Shown piece after piece: positions 7,586-14,619 of a DNA stretch of 64,000 nt. The notes beneath the pieces were generated by a model, which searched no databases, was not told the origin of the DNA, and saw only the letters and a program-made list of their open reading frames with translations. Source of the stretch: Amycolatopsis xylanica. Its GTDB lineage: Bacteria; Actinomycetota; Actinomycetes; Mycobacteriales; Pseudonocardiaceae. The position numbers and the translations under genes are program-made. Positions within the stretch are counted from its first letter, which is position 1. Each line of letters begins with the position of its first letter. The stretch is taken from positions 434,001 through 498,000 of the forward strand of contig NZ_FNON01000001.1 in the NCBI RefSeq assembly GCF_900107045.1, given 5' to 3'.

Positions 7586-8263
7586 GTGAGCGCGCGGGTC
7601 CTGGTCGTCGAAGACGAGCGCACACTGGCCGACGCGCTCGCGGACGGCCTGAGACAGGACGGTTTCGCCGTCGAGACGACCGGCGACGGCCTTCTCGCGC
7701 TCGATCTGGGCCTGAACCGGCGCTACGACCTGATCGTGCTCGACCTGATGCTGCCGGGGCTCGGCGGGCTGGACCTGTGCGCCCGGCTGCGGCGGGCCGG
7801 TGTCGGCACCCCGGTGCTGGTGCTCACGGCCCGGACCGGCGAGACCGATCAGGTCCAGGCGCTCACCATCGGCGCCGACGACTTCCTGCCCAAGCCGTTC
7901 TCCTACCGCGTGCTCGTCGCGCGGTCGCGGGCGCTGCTGCGGCGGGCGGGCCCGCGCGGGGTGCTGACCGCGGGCGACCTCGTGCTCGACCGGCCCGCGA
8001 TGCGCTGCCGTCGCGGCACGGCCGAGATCGAGCTGACGCCGCGCGAGTTCAGCCTGCTGGAGTTGCTGATGACGAGGCCGGGCCAGGTGGTGACCAGGCG
8101 GTTCGCGCTCGACGAGGTCTGGGACCACGCGCTCGCCGAGGAGACCAACGTGCTCGAGGTGTACATCGGGTACCTGCGGCGCAAGGTCGATCAGCCGTTC
8201 GGGCGCCGCGCGATCGGCACCGTGCGCGGTATCGGCTACCGGCTCGATCCCGATGGCGGGTAA
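7586..8263 (+). CDS. OmpR/PhoB-family response regulator
   Basis: A 225-residue two-domain regulator. The receiver domain begins RVLVVEDERTLADAL (acidic pocket ED), carries the phospho-acceptor Asp in DLIVLDLMLPGLGG, a Thr in VLTARTGETD and the conserved Lys in FLPKPFSYRVL. The winged HTH reads IELTPREFSLLELLMTRPGQVVTRRFAL and ends VRGIGYRLDPDGG. GTG 7586 is preferred over GTG 7580 because GAGAGG ends at 7579 and would abut the earlier codon. It overlaps the kinase gene by 11 bp, and the ABC genes lie just upstream on the same strand, so it probably regulates that exporter (inference). Confidence 0.92.
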   Translation: MSARVLVVEDERTLADALADGLRQDGFAVETTGDGLLALDLGLNRRYDLIVLDLMLPGLGGLDLCARLRRAGVGTPVLVLTARTGETDQVQALTIGADDFLPKPFSYRVLVARSRALLRRAGPRGVLTAGDLVLDRPAMRCRRGTAEIELTPREFSLLELLMTRPGQVVTRRFALDEVWDHALAEETNVLEVYIGYLRRKVDQPFGRRAIGTVRGIGYRLDPDGG

Positions 8264-9422
8264 GGCTTTCCGCGAACGCGTGGGCACGGTCCGGGTCCGG
8301 CTGACCGTGCTGGTGGTGCTCGTGGCCGGGCTGGGCCTGCTCGCGGGCGGCGCGGTCGTGGTGACGCTCGTGCGCCAGAGCCTGACCGCCACCGCGGAAG
8401 ACCAGGCGACACAACGGGCCCACGACGTGGCCGCGTCGCCCGGCCTGCCCGGGATACCGCGCGGCCCGGCACTGGTGCAGGTCGTGCTCGGCGGCCGGGT
8501 GCTCGCGTCAAGCCCGGAACTCGCGGGCAGGCCGCCACTGCTCACCGGCCCGGTCGCCCGCCCGGTGGTGCTGATGGATCCGGGCATCAGCGAGGACCAC
8601 GACTACACCGTCGCTGGCGTCGCGGCAGGCGAGTTCACGGTGTACGCGGCGAGTTCGCTCGACCCGGCAGCCGAGGCCGTCGACGCGACGACCACGGCGC
8701 TGTCCATCGCGGCCCCGGTCCTGTTCGCGCTGCTCGCCTGGCTGACCTGGATGCTCGTCGGCCGCTCGATGGCACGCGAGCGGGAGGCCAAGGCGCGGCA
8801 GGACCGCTTCGTCGCGGACGCCGCGCACGAGCTGCGCAGCCCGGTCGCGAGCATGCTCACGCGGCTGGAGGTCGGCCTCGCGCACCCGGACCGCACCGAC
8901 TGGGTCTCGCTCGCGCGGGACACCCATCGCGAGGCGGCCAGGCTGGGCGAGGTGACCGGCGACCTGCTCGCACTGTCCGCAGTGGACGGTCGGCCGGTGG
9001 ACGTCGACCTGGACGAGCTGGTGCTCGCGGAGGTCGAGGCGCTCCGTGCTCGTGGCCGGGTCTCGGTGGAGCTGTCGCCGTTCGAAGCCTTGCGGCTGAA
9101 GGGAAATCCCGGCGAGCTGCGCCGTGTGGTGCGCAACCTGCTGGACAACGCGGAGCGGCACGCGGCCGCCCGTGTCGTCGTCGGGTTGTCGCTCGCGGAG
9201 GGGTGGGCCTTGCTGGCCGTGTCCGACGATGGTGCGGGAATTCCGGTGGAGGAACGGGAAAGGGTGTTCGATCGGTTCTATCGGCTGCAGCCCGCGCGTG
9301 ACCGGGACAGCGGGGGTGCTGGGCTGGGGCTGGCGATCGTGCGGGAGGTCGCGGTCGCGCATGGGGGAGAGGCCTGGGTCGCCGGTGCCTCGGAGGTCCG
9401 GGTGCGCTTGCCGCGGTCGTGA
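8253..9422 (+). CDS. Sensor histidine kinase
   Basis: A 389-residue membrane kinase. TM1 is about residues 17-40, an extracytoplasmic sensor loop runs about 42-148, and TM2 about 150-168. There is only a short linker and no clear HAMP. The dimerisation box is VADAAHELRSPVASM with phospho-acceptor His about 192. The catalytic domain has an N-box VVRNLLDNAERH, G1 SDDGAGIP, F-box VFDRFYR and G2 GGAGLGLAIV. It is the partner of the overlapping response regulator. The last codons TCG-TGA lie in the arm of the palindrome starting at 9416, so the repeat provides the stop. Confidence 0.92.
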   Translation: MAGKAFRERVGTVRVRLTVLVVLVAGLGLLAGGAVVVTLVRQSLTATAEDQATQRAHDVAASPGLPGIPRGPALVQVVLGGRVLASSPELAGRPPLLTGPVARPVVLMDPGISEDHDYTVAGVAAGEFTVYAASSLDPAAEAVDATTTALSIAAPVLFALLAWLTWMLVGRSMAREREAKARQDRFVADAAHELRSPVASMLTRLEVGLAHPDRTDWVSLARDTHREAARLGEVTGDLLALSAVDGRPVDVDLDELVLAEVEALRARGRVSVELSPFEALRLKGNPGELRRVVRNLLDNAERHAAARVVVGLSLAEGWALLAVSDDGAGIPVEERERVFDRFYRLQPARDRDSGGAGLGLAIVREVAVAHGGEAWVAGASEVRVRLPRS

Positions 9423-9460
9423 GTGTTCCGGCCGGTTCTAACCGGTCTAAACACTCACGA
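9416..9460. repeat. Short GTCGTGAGTG-type palindrome
   Basis: A hairpin with arms GTCGTGAGTGTT and AACACTCACGA and an inner CCGGTTCTAACCGG core. It overlaps the end of the histidine kinase gene and supplies its TGA. It probably acts as a terminator for the ABC/two-component operon. It belongs to the same family as 1090-1135 and 62109-62154. Confidence 0.8.
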
Positions 9461-9510
9461 GTCCCGGAAACTTGGTCGCTCCAAGGGCCGCGTGCTGCTA
9501 GCGTCCCGCT

Positions 9511-10167
9511 GTGGATCTCTTCTCGCGCTCGTGGAACGCGTTGCTCAAGGCCGTCGCCGATCTCTCCGATGAGGACTTCACCCAGCCGTCGGGCTGTGTG
9601 GGCTGGCTTGTCCAGGACCTCGTCTGCCACTTGGTGATCGACGCTCAGGACGTCCTGATCACGCTGGCGACCCCCGCCGAAACCGAACCGACCCGCAACG
9701 CCGTGACCTACTGGGCGGTCAGCGACAACCCGCCGATCGGCGACGATCCGCTCGACGAGCTGGTCGTCCGGCTGGCCGCCGCCTACCAGGAACCGAGGCT
9801 GCTCAAGTTCCACCTCGACGACGTCGGCTCCGCGGCTGGCCGGGCGGCCGAACTCGCCGACCCGGGGATGCGCGTCGGGACGCAGGGCTTCGTGCTCACC
9901 GCGGGCGACTACCTCTCCGCGTACGTGCTCGAGTGGACCCTCCACCACCTCGACCTCATCGCGCACCTCGACGATCGGACCGAACCGCCCGCCGAGTCCA
10001 TGGCCAAGACCCGCTCGATCATCGAGCGGCTCGCGGGCGCGGAGTTCCCGGCGTCGTTCTCCGACAAGGACGTGCTGCTGGTCGGCACCGGACGGCGGGC
10101 GGCGAGCGACGCGGAGCTGGCCGAGCTGGGTGACTTGGCCGCGAAGCTGCCGCTGTTCATCGGCTGA
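9511..10167 (+). CDS. MDMPI/DinB-fold protein (maleylpyruvate isomerase N-domain type)
   Basis: A 218-residue protein with the DinB/MDMPI four-helix layout. WNALLKAVADLSDEDFTQPS opens helix 1, followed by the metal-binding GWLVQDLVCHLVIDAQD (His after Cys) and a later VLEWTLHHLDLIAHL with further His ligands. Actinobacterial members often use mycothiol as a cofactor for isomerase or thiol-transfer reactions; the reaction here is unknown. The GTG start is preceded by TAGCGT 13 bp upstream and no clear ribosome site, a leaderless-type arrangement. It converges on, and overlaps by 11 bp, the lipoprotein gene on the other strand. Confidence 0.78.
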   Translation: MDLFSRSWNALLKAVADLSDEDFTQPSGCVGWLVQDLVCHLVIDAQDVLITLATPAETEPTRNAVTYWAVSDNPPIGDDPLDELVVRLAAAYQEPRLLKFHLDDVGSAAGRAAELADPGMRVGTQGFVLTAGDYLSAYVLEWTLHHLDLIAHLDDRTEPPAESMAKTRSIIERLAGAEFPASFSDKDVLLVGTGRRAASDAELAELGDLAAKLPLFIG

Positions 10168-11074
10168 GCGGTTCCGACTGGCGGTAGATCGGGTGGGTGT
10201 CGCGCCCGTGCTTGTCGAGCTTTTCGGCTTCCTTGTTGGCTTTCTCAAGCTCTTGAGGACTCAGCGTGGTCCGCTCGACGAGCACGAGCGTCTCGCCTTC
10301 AGGGTCGCCGATCGCTCCGACCTGCACGTTGCCGACGCCGGGCATGTAGTACTTCCGCTGCACGCCGCTGTCCGGCACCAGCGGGCTCCGCTCGTCGACC
10401 ACGCGGACCCCGTCGTAGCACCCCAGCGGCACGCACACCCGCTGATCCGCTTGGACATCCTTGGCGCAGTCGAGGAACTCGACGTCGGGTGACGAGCCCT
10501 GCAACACCTCGGGACCGCCGATCTGGATCTTCGCGGGCACCTGGACGCCGGCGTCCGCGTGGGACAGTCCGGCGAGCCAGGTGCTGGGCGCGCCGGTGAA
10601 CTTGCCCTTGTCGTACTCCTCGGGGTACTCGCCGAAGTTCCATACGTTGCCGTCGTTGTCTTGCGCGAAGAAGGCGAGCTCGGCCTCGGCGACGGTCTTC
10701 TTGTTGGTGTCGACGTCCCAGGTGACCACGTTGCGGACGCCGTTGATCACCTTGGTCAGGCCGGTGACGGTGAACGTGATCCGGTGCGGCAGCACGCCGC
10801 CGCCCCGGTTCGCGCGGCCTTCCAGCACCATCCGGCTGCCGGGGGTCAGCGGCATCCACTTGCCGTCGATCTTCGCGGGATCCTTGAAATCGTCCTGCTT
10901 CAACGGCGGGATCTTGACCGGGTCGCAGGTCGGCACGGCCACGGGGGGCGGCGGTGGCGGGGTGGAACTCGTGCTCGCCGGTGGCTTGGCCACCGGGGAC
11001 GGCGGCGCCGTGGGTGCTTCCGCCGTCGCGCACGCGGCGAGCGTGAAGACCGCGAGCAGGCTAAACAGACGCAT
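10157..11074 (-). CDS. Lipoprotein, last gene of the RND operon
   Basis: A 305-residue lipoprotein with signal MRLFSLLAVFTLAAC, the lipobox Cys at residue 15, and a Pro/Thr/Ser-rich linker including PPPPPP. The mature domain contains KWMPLTPGSRMVLEG, a tandem of beta strands (ITFTVTGLTKVINGVRNVVT) and AFFAQDNDGNVWNFGEYPEEY. This conserved secreted-domain style is seen in other actinobacterial lipoproteins but I cannot name it. Four Cys lie in the second half. Its start overlaps the end of the RND gene by 14 bp, so it is co-translated and probably sits outside the membrane beside the pump. Confidence 0.78.
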   Translation of the reverse strand: MRLFSLLAVFTLAACATAEAPTAPPSPVAKPPASTSSTPPPPPPVAVPTCDPVKIPPLKQDDFKDPAKIDGKWMPLTPGSRMVLEGRANRGGGVLPHRITFTVTGLTKVINGVRNVVTWDVDTNKKTVAEAELAFFAQDNDGNVWNFGEYPEEYDKGKFTGAPSTWLAGLSHADAGVQVPAKIQIGGPEVLQGSSPDVEFLDCAKDVQADQRVCVPLGCYDGVRVVDERSPLVPDSGVQRKYYMPGVGNVQVGAIGDPEGETLVLVERTTLSPQELEKANKEAEKLDKHGRDTHPIYRQSEPLSR

Positions 11075-14000
11075 CGGAACTCCTCGACTTGCCGAACTTC
11101 AGGTACAGCGGTGGCAGCACGAACAGGTTGACCACGGTCGCGGTCACCAGGCCGCCGACGATCACCACGGCCATCGGATGCTCGATCTCGTGCCCGGGGA
11201 TGTCACCCGCGATCACCAGCGGCAGCACGGCGAGCCCGGTGGCGAGCGCGGTCATCACGATCGGCCGGAGCCGTTCCTTCGCGCCGCGCACGATGAGCGC
11301 GGGCCCGAACGTCTCGCCTTCCGATTCCTCGAGGTGGTGGTAGTGGCTGATCAGCATGATCCCGTTGCGCGCGGCGATGCCGAACACCGTGAACAGCCCG
11401 ACCAGCGCGCCGAGTGAGACGATCCCGCCGAGGAACAGCGCGGCGAGGATCCCGCCGACCACCGCCACCGGCAGCGCGACGAAAGCCAGTCCCGCCATCC
11501 GCCAGCTGCGGAACGCGGCGTGCAGCAGCAAGAGGATCACGATCCCCGCGCCGATCGCGACGAGCAGGATCTGGTTCTGCGCGGACTGCCGTTCCTGGTA
11601 GTCGCCGAGCAGTTCCGCGTGATACCCGCGCGGGTACTCGACGCCGCGCAGCTTCTGCTCGATGTCGCCGACGACCGCGCCGAGATCGCGGCCTGCCACG
11701 TTGGCCACCACGTCCAGCCGCCGCGCGGTGTTCTCGTGCTTGATGCCGTTGGGCACCGGCACGACGCTGATGTCCGCCACGTCCTTCAACGCGACCTGCG
11801 TACCGGAAGGCGTGTCCAGCAGGAGGTTCTGCACATCGGTGACGCTTTGGCGGGTCGACGGCTTCGACCACACCTGCACGTCGTAGGTCTTGCCACCGCG
11901 GTAGATGTCGCCGACCTCTTCGCCCGCCATCAGCACGCCGGCCGCCCGGCGCACGTCACCCGGTTTGAGCCCGTACTTCTGCGCGTTGTCGAGGTTGACC
12001 ACGACCTGCAGCTGTGGCTCGTCCTGCTGCAGCTCCAGCTTCACGTCGGCGGCGCCGGGCACGGACGAGATCGCGTTCTGCACCTCTTCCGCCTTGGCGT
12101 GCAAGGTTTGCAGGTCGTCGCCGAAGATCCGCACGGTGACCGGATAGCTCGACCCGGTGAGCACCTCCTCGATCCGCTCCGCGAGATAGGTCTCGACGTT
12201 GCGGAACAGGCCGGGGTAATGGTTGACGACTTCTTTGATCGCCTCGAGCGTGCTGTCATAGTCGACGCCGGGGTCGATGCTGATCCAGTTCTCGCCGAAG
12301 TCGACGCCGACGATCTCCTCGGCCAGGAACGCCTGCCCGATATGGGAGCCGAAATTGCGCACCCCGGGGATCGCGCGCAGTTCCTTGCTCAGCGATTCCA
12401 CGATCCGGCGTTCTTCGGTCAGCGAGGTGCCGGGTTTGGTCACCCAGTGGATGAGGAAGCCGCGTTCCTTGAATTCCGGGAACAGCGACTGCCCGAGGAA
12501 CGGCAGCACGGCCACACAGGCGATCACCAGCACGCCGACGGCGGCGAAAGCGCGGCGAGGCTTCACAAGCACGCGCCCGAGCACCGCGGCGTAGCGCGGC
12601 TGCAGCCAGCGGACGATCGGGGATTCACGACGGTCCAGCTTGGCCTTGCGCAACAGGATCAGGCACAGTGCGGGTGTCACGGTCAGCGCGACGGTCATCG
12701 ACGCGAGGATCGCGAGCGCGTAGGCCAGCGCGAGCGGCCGGAAGAACGACCCGGACAACCCCGGCAGCAGGATGATCGGGGCCACCGCGGCCACCTCGAT
12801 GGCGGTCGCGTAGACGATCGCCTTGCGCACCTCGATCGACGCTTCGAGTATCACCCGCGCGGTCGACTGGCCGGGCGGCTTCTGTTTCAAGCGCCGGAAA
12901 ACGTTCTCGACGTCGACGATCGCGTCGTCCACGACGTCGCCGAGCGCGATCACCAGCCCGGCCAGGATCATGGTGTTGATCGTGTAGCCCTGGGCGTCGA
13001 GGATCAGCCCGACGGTGACCACCGAGAGCGGGATCGCGATCACGCTGATCAGCGCCGTGCGCCAGTTCCAGAGGAACAGCAGCAGCATGAGCATCATCAG
13101 CAGCGCGCCGATGATCATCGACCTGGTCAGGTTGCCCAGCGCCGACTCGATGAACGTGGCAGGCCGGAAGATGGTCGTGTCGATGTCGAGCCCCGGCAGC
13201 CCCGGCCGCAGCTCGTCGATGGCCTGCTCCACGCCCTTGTCGATGTCGAGCGCGTTGCCCCACGGGAACTTCTCGACGACCAGCATCAGCCCGGTGCCGT
13301 CGTTGATCACCGCGTCGCCGATGAGCGGCGGATGGTCGCGGACCACGTCGGCGATGTCGCCCATCCGGATCGGCCCGCCGGTCGCGCGTTCGATCGGCAC
13401 CTCGGCCAGATCCTTCGTGCTCACGATCGGCGGCAGGTTCTGCAGCCCGAGCCGCTGGTTCGGGGTGTCGACGAACCCGCCGGTCCCGACGACCGCGCCG
13501 TCGGTGAATTGCAGCAGCCCGGAGTCCACCGAGTTCGACGTCGCCTCCATCACCTGCGTGAGGGTGACCCCGTTGTCCCGCAAGCGTTTCGGGTCGACCT
13601 GGATCTGCTGCAGGTCCAGCCGCTCACCCCAGATCGCCACGTTCGCGACCCCCGGAACCCGCAGCAGCCGGGACCGGATCGTCCAGTAGGCGATGTTCGA
13701 CATCTCCAGCGGATCGACGGTCGACGAGCTGACCCCGATATGCATCGCGCGGCTCGTCGCGGACAGCGGCGGCCGGATCGCCGGGGGAGCGGCCCACGTC
13801 GGCAGCTGGTGCTGCACGGTGCCGAGCCGTTCGGAGACCAGCTGCTGCGCCTGGAGCACGTCGGTGCCCTGGGTGAAGATCATTTCGATCGACGAGACCC
13901 CGGACACCGACTTGGAGCGGATCGTCTCCAGCCCCGCGATCCCGTTGAACGCCTGCTCCAGCGGCACGGTGACCAGGCTCTCCACCTCGGTGGTGTTGAG

Positions 14001-14165
14001 GCCGACACACAGCGTCTGCACCTCCACGCGCGGCGGCGCGAACTCGGGGAACACGTCGACCGGCGACCGCTTCAGCTCGACCGAGCCGAAGAACAGCAGC
14101 ACCCCGGCCAGCGCGAGCACCAGGAACCGGCCTTTGAGACTGGAACCGACAATCCACCGCAACAT
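11061..14165 (-). CDS. HME/CusA-type RND transporter, proton-relay intact
   Basis: A 1034-residue protein of the heavy-metal-efflux RND branch. TM1 is FLVLALAGVLLFFGSVEL, followed by the porter-domain opening VDVFPEFAPPRVEVQT (the CusA/CzcA VDVxPEFxPxxVEVQT pattern). The TM4 relay is GDVVDDAIVDVENVFRRLKQ with paired Asp and a Glu. A second TM cluster contains VFGIAARNGIMLISHYHHL. In Gram-negatives these pumps export metals through an outer-membrane channel; here there is none. ATG 14165 sits after GGGAG. A short lipoprotein adaptor gene and a second, altered RND gene precede it in the same operon, behind a histidine kinase and response regulator. Confidence 0.88.
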   Translation of the reverse strand: MLRWIVGSSLKGRFLVLALAGVLLFFGSVELKRSPVDVFPEFAPPRVEVQTLCVGLNTTEVESLVTVPLEQAFNGIAGLETIRSKSVSGVSSIEMIFTQGTDVLQAQQLVSERLGTVQHQLPTWAAPPAIRPPLSATSRAMHIGVSSSTVDPLEMSNIAYWTIRSRLLRVPGVANVAIWGERLDLQQIQVDPKRLRDNGVTLTQVMEATSNSVDSGLLQFTDGAVVGTGGFVDTPNQRLGLQNLPPIVSTKDLAEVPIERATGGPIRMGDIADVVRDHPPLIGDAVINDGTGLMLVVEKFPWGNALDIDKGVEQAIDELRPGLPGLDIDTTIFRPATFIESALGNLTRSMIIGALLMMLMLLLFLWNWRTALISVIAIPLSVVTVGLILDAQGYTINTMILAGLVIALGDVVDDAIVDVENVFRRLKQKPPGQSTARVILEASIEVRKAIVYATAIEVAAVAPIILLPGLSGSFFRPLALAYALAILASMTVALTVTPALCLILLRKAKLDRRESPIVRWLQPRYAAVLGRVLVKPRRAFAAVGVLVIACVAVLPFLGQSLFPEFKERGFLIHWVTKPGTSLTEERRIVESLSKELRAIPGVRNFGSHIGQAFLAEEIVGVDFGENWISIDPGVDYDSTLEAIKEVVNHYPGLFRNVETYLAERIEEVLTGSSYPVTVRIFGDDLQTLHAKAEEVQNAISSVPGAADVKLELQQDEPQLQVVVNLDNAQKYGLKPGDVRRAAGVLMAGEEVGDIYRGGKTYDVQVWSKPSTRQSVTDVQNLLLDTPSGTQVALKDVADISVVPVPNGIKHENTARRLDVVANVAGRDLGAVVGDIEQKLRGVEYPRGYHAELLGDYQERQSAQNQILLVAIGAGIVILLLLHAAFRSWRMAGLAFVALPVAVVGGILAALFLGGIVSLGALVGLFTVFGIAARNGIMLISHYHHLEESEGETFGPALIVRGAKERLRPIVMTALATGLAVLPLVIAGDIPGHEIEHPMAVVIVGGLVTATVVNLFVLPPLYLKFGKSRSSDASV

Positions 14166-14181
14166 GGAGCGACTCCCCGCG

Positions 14182-14619
14182 TTATTCGCCGACCTCGAAC
14201 TCCGCACCGAACAACTCGGGCGCCCCGACCGTCACGACCTTCGTGCCCGCCGCCGGGCCGTCGGTCAGCACGACCTTGTCGCCTGCGATGGTGTCGACCG
14301 TGACCTTGACCCGCACGAAGACCAGCTCCGACGGGTTCCCGTACGCGTAGGTCTCGCCTTTCGCGTCGTAGAGCAGTGCCGAATACGGCATGACCTTGCG
14401 CTGGACGCCCGAGACGGCCTCCTCGGCGATCGCGCCCGTCTGCAGGCCGATCCGTTCCGCCGCTTCGGCTTTCAGCGTCACCCTGCTGATGCCTTCGACG
14501 CCGGAGGGCTCGAGTGTCGCGGGCTCGTCACCGGTGGCGGGCGCCGCTTCGCCCGCGGCGCAGGCGGTGAGGGCGATCCCCGCCGCCGCGAGGAGCGCGG
14601 CGAGCTTACTGGTGCGCAT
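14182..14619 (-). CDS. Short lipoprotein adaptor-like protein of the RND operon
   Basis: A 145-residue lipoprotein (signal MRTSKLAALLAAAGIALTAC, lipobox Cys at 20). Its mature part, SRVTLKAEAAERIGLQTGAI, VMPYSALLYDAKGETYAYG, VFVRVKVTVDTIAGDKVVL and GTKVVTVGAPELFGAEF, corresponds to the beta-barrel and membrane-proximal portions of RND membrane-fusion proteins. The long coiled-coil hairpin that reaches an outer-membrane channel is missing. The family usually exceeds 350 residues, so this is a minimal adaptor suited to a cell without a TolC partner (inference). It lies between the two RND genes and overlaps the end of the upstream one by 14 bp. Confidence 0.75.
   Translation of the reverse strand: MRTSKLAALLAAAGIALTACAAGEAAPATGDEPATLEPSGVEGISRVTLKAEAAERIGLQTGAIAEEAVSGVQRKVMPYSALLYDAKGETYAYGNPSELVFVRVKVTVDTIAGDKVVLTDGPAAGTKVVTVGAPELFGAEFEVGE

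Noticed and set aside
11520..14303. 927-codon plus-strand open frame opposite the RND gene
   Set aside because: Antisense shadow of a high-GC gene, rich in His, Arg and Asp with no domain. The minus-strand RND motifs are unmistakable. The same applies to 15305-17845.
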